Source: Chloroherpetonaceae bacterium
Lineage (GTDB): Bacteria; Bacteroidota; Chlorobiia; Chlorobiales; Thermochlorobacteraceae
Direction of reading: 5' to 3'
Length of the DNA: 57,533 nt
Assembly: GCA_025055975.1 (NCBI GenBank)
Contig: JANWWM010000062.1
Location: 1 to 57,533, forward strand
A model generated the notes under the pieces. The model did no database searches. It was not told the origin of the DNA and was given only the letters and a program-made list of their open reading frames with translations. Below, one piece after another: positions 49,401 to 57,533 of the stretch. The position numbers and the translations under genes were made by a program. The number at the start of each line of letters is the position of its first letter. Positions within the stretch are counted from its first letter, which is position 1.

Positions 49401-49686
49401 TTTCCAAAAAAGCGAGAAAATCCGAGAAAGCGGCGAGTTGAAGCTTGGAAAGCGTCTCGATTGGATTTGGTTCGGCGGCAAGGCGCGAAAAAAAGGAAAG
49501 AAACGTTTTGGCGTTTTTCCCCTTGTGCTTTTTGAGAAGCGATTTTAGCCGACTCGAGACGTCTTCGAGAAAAAGCTTGATGGTTGCGTTTGCCTGAGTT
49601 TCGGGGGTGAGCGTCGCGTTTGCGGCGCTTTTAGAAGGTTTCTTTTTGGATTTGAAACCGCCCAACAAAATTCCAGAGCCCATCAT
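43483..49686 (-). CDS. giant CheA-type hybrid histidine kinase (two HPt, CheW, REC)
   Basis: 2067 residues; ATG at 49686 or 49683. N-terminal part: four degenerate helical repeats of about 90 residues (33-125, 237-325, 386-478, 583-675). Residues 680-1126 are acidic Ser/Ala/Leu/Asp/Glu low complexity. Then HPt1 (1127-1260, GAHTLKGSAAM, His1177), HPt2 (1285-1420, same motif, His1334), a CheA dimerisation helix region, HATPase (N-box HMVRNAIGHG at 1639-1648; DDGGG; GRGVGMD), a CheW domain (about 1775-1915) and a terminal REC domain with Asp1999 in VSDLEMPRMNG. It resembles PilL/ChpA and FrzE-like kinases for surface motility. 142 bp downstream of the MCP gene. No methylation enzymes are seen. 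Confidence 0.95.
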   Translation of the reverse strand: MMGSGILLGGFKSKKKPSKSAANATLTPETQANATIKLFLEDVSSRLKSLLKKHKGKNAKTFLSFFSRLAAEPNPIETLSKLQLAAFSDFLAFLENAKTKLLSADAERSSHVYRSLTENLDSTAEFLSQLLPTLEKDVSTLNALSRYVSGAAFQPSPPVVRAVQPQPSLKPVAQVDRSNGDGQPFYKGKRRLYYYAPSAKSDFGLDLTQLARLFPAADLDASFKTRSTKTSPAPTISPALRAYFKQIAAFAREIVSEKAYSQSVSDALEKIASSPDPFSDFHRFSSLPGISDFLDFSKTLNENAINGLGEALIKDIARHLCDTFALPEATELISSYLSSSIESEVDSAIESIVTGEPPKEEPLPQMPIEKIVAELESETSSAAPTEADYVQFVSDTLRKAHLALETMNASKAARNHLLDLLSQPDVLVAIDKSELAFLRNFADFLRQSWVNQTPASALLAHQDEIVGAMTQALQDAFPADAPAPIEPLEAEKALNELESHIAPVSTEEERIPELPDLSEFISEVASAVPGENENADASPASETVSPAPESKASETTSPLPDISEFVVSESVAPAETESVSSFDYAAAAANFLRQVILALPNSSAGVAAQTYLQSLLDAPDLLYALATSSHRGLTELAATLERAKLSQTPVANLAAPLAEAVGMVAGELLQRFRAESSPAETDEEAVFTFSELVPPSAFSNATTELDDVFTLSESESSFVAKPETLTSEIQMPDIAQTSPESSSSASVPAGESSNAPSAEPTLDELNAIDDSLLLDDSNVVLSEEPSAPSLDDLKLDAPQTETDLDVASDALLLPDDEPLSEAPTQTAQTSVEDVASPTLADLPELDFSATELTMEDSSTPDASSQPTAEASLSDAPAFSEAFSAESPFEQSAAQELSLDASGSLNAETSLELASEAQPATLEPSASVAPTQADELVFQDELLLDESAIGEIADETSPRQDFSDLSSLSAKAAAQDSEELSFSDTLDESLFSDSPTLLEDAPSAEPASPIVDSPILEQPVSQTEISEPSLELPDLNFGEVLLDDAVAESPSSQLSSLESATKANSELPELSFDDSLALDDSLASSDSPETLSEVRSETPLQAEAKPEPAPSLPSLHDVSYESELAPINEDFRLDELQQIFLDEAKEYLEKLNGDMLELDKFAGTQQPELVNRVLRGAHTLKGSAAMVNLKNIRDLAHKMEDCLQVVRDNNLKVPRPLLDVCFKALDAISVMVENFRRTGEDRFTKAQPLMDLFVSYTKQLQDAGEIKDSTASLSAPSAPAAQEVAGDFQPDELQQIFLDEAKEYLDKLSEDLLELDKFVGTVQPELVNRAMRGAHTLKGSAAMVNLKNISELAHKMEDCLQVARDNNLKVSRPLMDILLKSSDAIGEMLKKFRATGKDDLDVSRHVFILKDYTTQLQQTGEIKNVIPFEAPAPAESAPAQKPKSGFAEETVRIDIRSLNNLVNMSAELVISRNRLTNELASVTRLINKFMKERNHLAQINKKILTTIQKNAGERADSSGGFSDILKEFSESEFDRFSDLDIISRDVRSAMLNLDETINELRALSAALGQNVVKVSGIANDLNREIVGMRMVPMKQMYSRFHRSVRDIAQKEGKELVFNTEGEDTKLDKSVMEEVVEPVMHMVRNAIGHGIETPDVRRARGKPPAGNLTIRAYQKGSRIILEIEDDGGGIPIEKVKAKAVRLGLITPEEAATMPPSKATELIFLPGFSTADKITELSGRGVGMDVVKNTIRQLKGTVNVETREGKGTKFTISLPITLAINQALLVRASEYTYAIPLELVLETLMASTDYLTTDEEGKRYISIRGEEMEFRYLNELLGYSIAPLEYKTLVPVVVIGLEDRKVAVAVESLKGKEEIVVKSLGRHLRNVRGIIGATILGDGQVVVILDMEHLLRPAEERGEDVHIQAIPAPEPQPEDIQPTITKRKRKGAKITVLHADDSPSVRKYVQSILKAANIEVISADDGLNALNRLTQPNANIDLIVSDLEMPRMNGFEFVTEVRKMEAYKDIPFIIVTARAGDKHRRTGLELGANAFLNKPFDPAQLIETIESYIA

Positions 49687-49828
49687 AATGCTTCGTTGCG
49701 ATAAGGTTTGTCAGCGAGTTGAACGAGCCGAAACGCGGCGAGCGCTTCGGCTGACGCATAGTCTTCAAACGACGCGGAAAAGTTCGCAAAATCAAAGCGC
49801 GCTTTTGAGCGCGGCGGAAGCGCAAGCG

Positions 49829-52390
49829 TTATTTGAGTTTCAAGTTGCCGTAACTCGACAGATCATCGATGAACAAATCGTCGCCAGCTTTGAAGGGCGA
49901 ATCGGCGAGAGCTTTCTTTTCGTTGCCGTTGCCGAGCGCGTTTTCGGACGCGGGCTCGAGGGGCTTTTCGCCGATTTTCTGAACGCCAGTCGACGGAATT
50001 TTGAAGCGCGAAACGGAGCGCGCCAGTTGTTGCGTAATCGCGTTCAAGCGCATCGCCAGTTGAGCGGACTGCTTGGAGCCGAGGAGCGATTGTTTGGCGA
50101 TTTGGCTCACTTCGGTCATGGCGGACACGACCCCTGACGAAGCGACGTCTTGCTGTTTGGCGGCGAGCGAAATTTCTTGGATAAGCTCCGTCGATTGCTG
50201 CACCACGCTTTGAATTTCGACGAGGGCGCGCGAGGCGGAGTCGGCGAGTTTCGTGCCGCGCTCGACCTCCATCGTGCCGCGTTCCATCGCCGAGACCGCG
50301 TCTTGCGTTTCGGATTGAATCGTTTGCACCAGTTGGGAAATGTCGTTGGTGGCTTTGGTGGCGCGCTCGGCAAGTTCGCGCACTTGGTCGGCGACGACGG
50401 CGAAGCCTCGTCCCGCGTCGCCCGCGCGCGCCGCTTCGATCGTGGCGTTGAGCGCCAAAAGGTTCGTTTGGTTGGCGATGTCTTCGATGGTTTGCACGAT
50501 TTTGGAGATTTCGAGCGACGATTCGCCGAGCGACTTGATTTTTTGTTGCGCGTCTTGCACGGTGGCGCGAATGCGTTTCATTCCCTCAATGGTTTCCATA
50601 ACGGTGCTGCCGCCCGTTTGCGCGACTTGCGTGGCGCGTTGCGCCGCTTCGGAAGCGGAGTCGGCGTTCATCGCCACTTGGCGAATCGATGCCGCCATTT
50701 CTTCGACCGCCGCCGAGGCGTTGGCGACTTGCACGGATTGCTCTTCCGCGCCGCGCGCCATCTGTTCGGTCGCCGCGAGAATTTCCGACGCCGCGTCGCC
50801 GACTTGCATCGCTGCGCTTTGAACTTCGCGGATAAGATTGCCGAGGTCGTCGACCATCAGGTTGAACGAATCGGCGAGCGCGCCCAAGGCGCCTTCCGTA
50901 ACGACGGCGCGTTGCGTAAAGTCGCCCTCGGCGGAGTTGGAGACGACGATGAGCAAGTCGGTCAGTTGCTTTTGAATCGCGTCGCGCGCGGTTTCCGTGT
51001 CCACGAGAGCCGAAAGGCGACGAATCATCTCGTTGAACTGATTGGCGACCTCCTCGAACTCGTCGCCCGTTTTGAGATTGGCTCTCGCGTTGAAATCGCC
51101 CGCCAACACGCTATCGGTGAGCGATTTGAACTCGGCGAGCGAAGAAAGAACTTGCGCGCTTTGACGCGCCGACATCCAATACGCGATTCCAACGCCCATC
51201 CCAACGAGCAACAAAGAGAGAACGACGATCCAAATGACCATTCCGCCATTTGAAGCGATGAGCGATTCCGCCGCCGAGAGATAAACGCTTTGGTCGGACG
51301 ATAGGCAGAGCGCGCCCACGACTTGTCCCGAACTGTTCTGCAAAGCCGCGTAGTAGCTATATGTTTTGGCGTGCACGTTGTTGTCGCCCTTGACGAACAT
51401 AAACTTTTCGGCGGGAAGGCGCTGCCAGACTTCTTGCGGAATCTTGTAGCTCAAAGCCGAAGAACCGTTTGGCAGTTGTTCCATCGTCGAGACGCGCACG
51501 TCGCCGATGGTGATCGATGGACGAACGGTTTCGCGCGAAATCAAGGAGCTAAACTCGCGCAAAACGACGCGCTCGTTGCGATTGATCATCTTGGCGGCGA
51601 TGACGCAGCCGATGGGTTTGGCATTGGTGGCGTAAATCGGCTGAATCGTCGTGAGCATCAAGCCGTTTTCTTCTTTGCCCGCGTTTTCGCTAAGGTTCGT
51701 GCCGTCGACGCGCGCTTGGTCGGCAAGCGTGCTTTTGCCCGGAATCGTTACGCTGCCAACCGCATTGACCGTCGTAACGGGCTCTTCGGCAAGCAAAGCG
51801 GAGGGGAAAAGTTCGACCGACGTCGTCGTTTGACCGCGAAACGCCGCTTCGCAAAGACGACGAAGCGGAATGAGATTCGGAGCGGCTTTGTCTTGCTTGA
51901 AATCCGCGAAATACACGTCGCCAAACTTCGCGGGAGTCGAGCCGCGCAGAATCACCGTGCCGTCGAGACCGACGAACGTGAGCATGCTGAGCGAAAGCGA
52001 ACTCATCAACTCCGCCGAAGATTTCTGCAAATCTTCTCGCACCGCTTGAAGCATCGCCTCGTCGGAGCTCTCCGAAGAAATCGTGAGCGTCGTTAGTCCC
52101 GAAACGTAACGGGGCGACGTGACGGCGTTGGCGACTTCGCTTTGCAGGAGCGCAAGTTGATTGGACACGACGTTCTTGAGAACTTGCGATTGTTCCGCGA
52201 TGCGAGATTGCGCGGTTCGCTCCGCTTCTTCGTAGGCTTGTTCGGATTGCTGACCGTTGTAGACCAAAACGACGACGAGAATGAGCAGTCCGCAAAGCAA
52301 GACGGGGATCGTTGCCGCGAGCAAAAAGCCGCGCAACATTTTCGAGCGAATCCCGCTTTTCGAAGACGGGGACGAGAGTGACTCTGCCAT
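49829..52390 (-). CDS. methyl-accepting chemotaxis protein (PilJ/FrzCD-like partner)
   Basis: 853 residues from ATG at 52390; upstream in-frame codons do not look coding. Membrane segment 1 at about 19-43, a periplasmic ligand domain of some 335 residues (cache-like by size), segment 2 at 383-405, HAMP near 406-460 ([20 protein letters not shown]), a second HAMP-like segment near 475-525 ([20 protein letters not shown]), then the signalling helical hairpin whose tip reads [20 protein letters not shown]. The tip contacts CheA/CheW. First gene of the motility operon, and the only receptor in it. The double HAMP recalls PilJ-type receptors. Confidence 0.95.
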   Translation of the reverse strand: MAESLSSPSSKSGIRSKMLRGFLLAATIPVLLCGLLILVVVLVYNGQQSEQAYEEAERTAQSRIAEQSQVLKNVVSNQLALLQSEVANAVTSPRYVSGLTTLTISSESSDEAMLQAVREDLQKSSAELMSSLSLSMLTFVGLDGTVILRGSTPAKFGDVYFADFKQDKAAPNLIPLRRLCEAAFRGQTTTSVELFPSALLAEEPVTTVNAVGSVTIPGKSTLADQARVDGTNLSENAGKEENGLMLTTIQPIYATNAKPIGCVIAAKMINRNERVVLREFSSLISRETVRPSITIGDVRVSTMEQLPNGSSALSYKIPQEVWQRLPAEKFMFVKGDNNVHAKTYSYYAALQNSSGQVVGALCLSSDQSVYLSAAESLIASNGGMVIWIVVLSLLLVGMGVGIAYWMSARQSAQVLSSLAEFKSLTDSVLAGDFNARANLKTGDEFEEVANQFNEMIRRLSALVDTETARDAIQKQLTDLLIVVSNSAEGDFTQRAVVTEGALGALADSFNLMVDDLGNLIREVQSAAMQVGDAASEILAATEQMARGAEEQSVQVANASAAVEEMAASIRQVAMNADSASEAAQRATQVAQTGGSTVMETIEGMKRIRATVQDAQQKIKSLGESSLEISKIVQTIEDIANQTNLLALNATIEAARAGDAGRGFAVVADQVRELAERATKATNDISQLVQTIQSETQDAVSAMERGTMEVERGTKLADSASRALVEIQSVVQQSTELIQEISLAAKQQDVASSGVVSAMTEVSQIAKQSLLGSKQSAQLAMRLNAITQQLARSVSRFKIPSTGVQKIGEKPLEPASENALGNGNEKKALADSPFKAGDDLFIDDLSSYGNLKLK

Positions 52391-52546
52391 GTTTCTTTCC
52401 GAAAAATTTGTTTCCGTAACGCGAAAATAGGTGGCTCTGACTGAACAAGAACGATTGACTTGCGCGGAATTTATTGACAATTTCGCAGAAAATCAATCGC
52501 TTTCGACACGCGCAAACGTCGCAGGTCGCGGGCGGAACTGGCGCGT

Positions 52547-52882
52547 TCAACTTTTCCGTTTGCCTTTGGGCTTCGGCGGCGGGAGAGGGTCGTTGAGAAT
52601 GCTTTTGAGCATTTCCGCCGCTTTTTCCGCGTCGGCATGCGTCTTGCGCATCTCCAAGAGCGGCGCGTAGTAAGGCGAAGGCTCTTCGACGAACCGCGAC
52701 GCGAGCGCATAGACGCGCTGCGGCTCTTCGTTCAGAACGTCTTGCACGCGCTCCGTGAAGCCAGGGCTTGCTTTCTCCAACTCTTCAAGCAGAATCAAAA
52801 TCAACGCCCGATTGAGAGCGACTTCGTAGATGAGATTTTCAATCTCCATCGGGGTGGGCTGTTTGGCGTGCTTGTTCTTCAT
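52547..52882 (-). CDS. small hypothetical protein with basic Pro-rich tail
   Basis: 111 residues from ATG at 52882, which overlaps the DUF2256 stop (52879-52882, ATGA). All-helical by pattern: PMEIENLIYEVALNRALILI, LLEELEKASPGFTERVQDVL, RFVEEPSPYYAPLLEMRKTH, then PPPKPKGKRKS. No signal peptide, no recognised motif. Coupled to the DUF2256 gene. Confidence 0.65.
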   Translation of the reverse strand: MKNKHAKQPTPMEIENLIYEVALNRALILILLEELEKASPGFTERVQDVLNEEPQRVYALASRFVEEPSPYYAPLLEMRKTHADAEKAAEMLKSILNDPLPPPKPKGKRKS

Positions 52883-53058
52883 TGATGCGGCGAGGTTTGA
52901 GTTGAGCGTTTTCGTTTGGCTTCGGCGCGGCAACGCTCGGAGCAGTATTTCACGTCGTCCCAATTTTTCGCCCACGCTTTGCGCCACGTCATCGGGCGAT
53001 GGCAATTCGAGCAAATTTTTTCGGGCAGATTCGATTTTGAGCGTCTTGGTTTCTTCAT
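52879..53058 (-). CDS. DUF2256 family zinc-ribbon-like protein
   Basis: 59 residues from ATG at 53058. The family signature is complete: KICSNCHRPMTWRKAWAKNW then VKYCSERCR, with four cysteines in two CxxC-like knuckles (CSNC and CSERC) that should bind zinc. Such proteins are short, basic and of unknown function, often beside cryptochrome/photolyase genes, though none is here. A longer in-frame extension upstream is rejected because it overlaps the divergent peroxiredoxin gene. Confidence 0.88.
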   Translation of the reverse strand: MKKPRRSKSNLPEKICSNCHRPMTWRKAWAKNWDDVKYCSERCRAEAKRKRSTQTSPHQ

Positions 53059-53148
53059 TGCGACGAGGCTGGATTCGCGTCTCGGAAACGAATCGCGCTT
53101 GACGAATCGTTCTTGCAAGCGTCGTTGAAAACCAACAAATCTACGCCA

Positions 53149-53697
53149 ATGCCGTCTCTTTTCGAATCCATCAATCCAATTAACGCAAATTTTATCTCGA
53201 ACTTCGTTCCGCGCCTTGCCGAAGACAAATTCCAAATCGGAGACCTTGCGCCCGACTTCGAACTGCCCGATTCAAACGGAACGCCGCGCAAACTTTCCGA
53301 CTTTCGCGGCAAGCCGCTCTTGCTTGTTTTCACGAGGATTTTCACCGACAAAATTTTCTGCCCGCTGTGCTATCCGCATTTGAACAACCTCAAAAACGAC
53401 TACGCCAAGTTTCTCGAAAAGGGCGGCGACGTGGTCGTGGTCTCGACGACCAACGTGGAAATGACGAGGCAAATCGTCGAGGAGCAACGTTTCCCCTTCA
53501 CGATGCTTTCGGATTCGGAATGGCGCGTCTTCAAGCGATACGGGCTTGGAGCGGCGTTGGGCGCGCCCCTGCCCGCGCAGTTCTTGCTCGACAAAAACGG
53601 CGCGATTCGATTCAAATACGTCAGCGGACTTTCCCTCTCCGACCAATTGCCCACGCACCCCGACAACGCGCAGATGCTCGCCTTGATGAACGCTTAA
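53149..53697 (+). CDS. peroxiredoxin-like (AhpC/TSA, thioredoxin-fold) protein
   Basis: 182 residues from ATG at 53149. Thioredoxin-fold core: QIGDLAPDFELPDSNGTPRK, then LLLVFTRIFTDKIFCPLCYP with a CxxC pair (Cys-Pro-Leu-Cys) at the active site, a Thr-type loop DVVVVSTTNVEMTRQIVEEQ, and FPFTMLSDSEWRVFKRYG. This matches the AhpC/TSA-like group that carries CPxC rather than the single peroxidatic Cys; it may act as a thiol peroxidase or thioredoxin-like reductase. No signal peptide. Divergent from the DUF2256 pair. Confidence 0.85.
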   Translation: MPSLFESINPINANFISNFVPRLAEDKFQIGDLAPDFELPDSNGTPRKLSDFRGKPLLLVFTRIFTDKIFCPLCYPHLNNLKNDYAKFLEKGGDVVVVSTTNVEMTRQIVEEQRFPFTMLSDSEWRVFKRYGLGAALGAPLPAQFLLDKNGAIRFKYVSGLSLSDQLPTHPDNAQMLALMNA

Positions 53698-53720
53698 ACT
53701 GCGCCAATGCGCCCGCACGA

Positions 53721-53757
53721 TCGTTTGTGGATTCCTCGCTTCGCTCGGAATGACAGG
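53721..53757 (+). repeat. dispersed intergenic repeat (inverse orientation)
   Basis: TCGTTTGTGGATTCCTCGCT then TCGCTCGGAATGACAGG; related to the core of the blocks at 16001-16060 and 16211-16270. Confidence 0.75.
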
Positions 53758-53777
53758 CAGAACCCAGAACCCAAAAC

Positions 53778-53814
53778 CGTCATTCTGAACGGAGCGAAGC
53801 GAAGCGAAGAATCC
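53778..53814 (+). repeat. intergenic repeat (GTCATTCTGAACGGAGCGAA type), copy 2
   Basis: Matches 16109-16143 except for one base (A where that copy has C). Together with 53721-53757 it forms an inverted pair in this gap; TTCGCAATT runs follow, as in the argR-argG gap. Confidence 0.85.
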
Positions 53815-53913
53815 GTTTCAGAGAAGCGAGCGCGTTTCAATTCGCAATTGGCAATCCGCAATTCGCAATGAAAGCCGTCGGCGAGTCGAGGAAAGTTTAG
53901 GATATTTGCGACG

Positions 53914-53946
53914 AGCGTTCTCGCGTTGAGAACGCTTTTCGTTTTC
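53914..53946 (+). terminator. terminator-like hairpin before the SDR gene
   Basis: AGCGTTCTC (53914-53922) pairs with GAGAACGCT (53928-53936) over a 5-nt loop, followed by TTTCGTTTTC. It is 217 bp after the peroxiredoxin stop and 17 bp before the next start. Confidence 0.7.
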
Positions 53947-53962
53947 AACCAAAAAACCGAAG

Positions 53963-56387
<2,425 letters not shown>

Positions 56388-56620
56388 GCGCGCAGGAAAG
56401 CCATTGCCATCGACGAAATCTTCAAGAGTTTTGCGCCGAGGGCGATTGCGTTCATCTATCCGCCTTGATTGTCCGAGCTTTCAAGGCGCGCCGACTTTGG
56501 AGAAGATTTTGAGGCGCAGTCTTCGCTTTGTTCAGATGTCTCTCATAGCGCGACGAGCGTCCGCGTCAGGCAATCGAGCGTAGCGCGTTAGCGCATTTGT
56601 TCAACGCAACCTAACTCAAA

Positions 56621-57469
56621 ATGCCCATTCAATCCATTCTCTTCGTCGCCGCCATCGTGTTGGCGATGATCGTGTTCGCTCGCCTCGTCAATCAATTCTT
56701 GATGAAAACCCATTTGAGCGACGCGCTCATCAAGGCGGACAATCCCGCGCTGGGCGTTGCGATCGCGGGCTATGTGTTTGGCGTGGTCATCATCACGACC
56801 GCCGTGATGCGCGGCGAGGGAAGCGGCGATTGGCTTCAAGACGCGCTCGTGGCGCTCGCTTACGGCGCGGGCGGCGTGCTCTTTCTGGCTTTCATCTCGC
56901 TCTTTGGCTTCAAACTCTTTCACTCGGTCGATTACCTTGAAGAAATCGAGAAACGAAACGTCGCCGTTGGCGTCGTGGCGGCGGGGCGATTCGTCGCAAC
57001 GGGCTTGGTCATCGCGGGCGCGATTTCGGGCGACTCCAAAGGCGGAACGCCGCTGACCACCCTCGTTTTCTTTCTCGTCGGACAACTCGCGCTCGTCGCC
57101 ATTTCGCGCCTCTACCGCTTGCTGACGAACTACAACGACACGCAAGAGTTCATCGGTGGCAACATGGCGGCGGCATTGAGCTACGCGGGCGTGATGATAG
57201 GCATCGGCATCGCCGTTGGCAACGGCTTGCGCGGCGACTTCATCGACTACGAAACGAGCTTCTTGGGATTCGGCAAATCGCTCCTCGTGATTGTGTCGTT
57301 CTATCCGATTCGTCAATTCTTGGTGCAGGGCGTTTTGCTCGGCGGCGGCTTTGCGCTTCGCGGAGGCAAATTGGACGAAGAAATCCGCAAAGACCGCAAC
57401 GTCGGCGCAAGCGTCATCGAGGCGATGGCTTACGTGGCGACGGCAATCTTGGTAACGGAACTCTCTTGA
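56621..57469 (+). CDS. DUF350 (YjfL-type) inner-membrane protein
   Basis: 282 residues with eight hydrophobic segments, i.e. two DUF350 units of four segments. Unit 1 begins LFVAAIVLAMIVFARLVNQF and contains DNPALGVAIAGYVFGVVII; unit 2 mirrors it with NVAVGVVAAGRFVATGLVIA. Family members often stand with DUF4178 and spermidine-synthase-like genes; the role is not known. ATG at 56621. An open frame starting 13 bp after the stop may be such a partner. Confidence 0.9.
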   Translation: MPIQSILFVAAIVLAMIVFARLVNQFLMKTHLSDALIKADNPALGVAIAGYVFGVVIITTAVMRGEGSGDWLQDALVALAYGAGGVLFLAFISLFGFKLFHSVDYLEEIEKRNVAVGVVAAGRFVATGLVIAGAISGDSKGGTPLTTLVFFLVGQLALVAISRLYRLLTNYNDTQEFIGGNMAAALSYAGVMIGIGIAVGNGLRGDFIDYETSFLGFGKSLLVIVSFYPIRQFLVQGVLLGGGFALRGGKLDEEIRKDRNVGASVIEAMAYVATAILVTELS

Positions 57470-57482
57470 AAACGCGACGACG

Positions 57483-57533
57483 ATGGACGCAAGCGAAGCG
57501 ACGAAACGCTCAGAGACGAGCGATGCGGAAAAA
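57483..57533 (+). CDS. possible 5' end of a gene running off the window
   Basis: ATG at 57483 opens a frame with no stop to the window end (MDASEATKRSETSDAEK). It is 13 bp after the DUF350 gene. Only 17 codons are visible, so this is tentative. Confidence 0.35.
   Translation, partial: MDASEATKRSETSDAEK

Noticed and set aside
56388-56620. 233-bp gap between pgi and the DUF350 gene
   Set aside because: No open frame with a recognisable product, no terminator with a T run; only the short shared leader noted elsewhere.

Overview
The window looks like a chromosomal segment of a Gram-negative bacterium of the Chlorobiota / Bacteroidota-related (FCB) lineage. The pointers are the argC-argJ-argB-argF-argR-argG cluster order, a split CarB, a TonB-type energy transducer with a carboxypeptidase-like domain, outer-membrane barrels, an EnvC-type divisome factor and MglA/MglB next to chemotaxis genes, as expected for a glider. 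Shine-Dalgarno sequences are missing in front of most genes, which also fits. This taxonomic call is inference; no rRNA or photosynthesis gene is present. No phage, IS transposase, CRISPR array or rRNA was seen.

Layout. 1-2.1 kb: tRNA-Pro(GGG), a fructosamine-kinase-like gene and a tandem pair of Uma2-like nucleases, all minus strand. 2.1-4.0 kb: C-terminal half of carbamoyl-phosphate synthase large subunit. 4.1-9.0 kb: a tightly coupled SGNH / PD-(D/E)xK / SGNH / MBOAT operon that looks like a cell-surface O-acylation machine with an embedded nuclease-fold protein. 9.1-10.3 kb: a CPA1 cation/proton antiporter. 10.35-17.6 kb: arginine biosynthesis, with a convincing ArgR operator over a promoter at 12951-12989 and intergenic repeats on both sides of argR. 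17.7-20.2 kb: small outer-membrane protein, polyprenyl diphosphate synthase, Ca2+/cation antiporter.

20.3-23.6 kb is the most unusual part: a 20-bp inverted-repeat operator candidate, two paralogous ~65-residue beta-flower-type proteins, an AAA+ ATPase with an acidic repeated N-terminus, and a 350-residue protein I cannot assign firmly. All four have good Shine-Dalgarno sequences and the units are separated by intrinsic terminators. Immediately downstream lie a 61-bp copy of the 3' end of acs, a decayed PIN toxin gene and its antitoxin, then acs itself: a toxin-antitoxin cassette bounded by a direct repeat. 26.2-29.7 kb holds three lipoproteins and a porin-like barrel, all minus strand.

30.1-41.1 kb: fmt, a TPR-containing sensor histidine kinase, a class A penicillin-binding protein, guaA, an AtuA-family (DUF1446) protein, a TonB-like protein and an EnvC-like degenerate LytM factor. 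41.1-52.4 kb: a minus-strand signalling operon reading MCP, a 2067-residue CheA hybrid, REC-DUF4388 regulator, MglB, MglA; the logical output is polarity control of surface motility. 52.5-57.5 kb: a small hypothetical, a DUF2256 protein, a peroxiredoxin-like protein, an SDR oxidoreductase, pgi and a DUF350 membrane protein. Long antisense open frames are common because of codon bias and were discarded.
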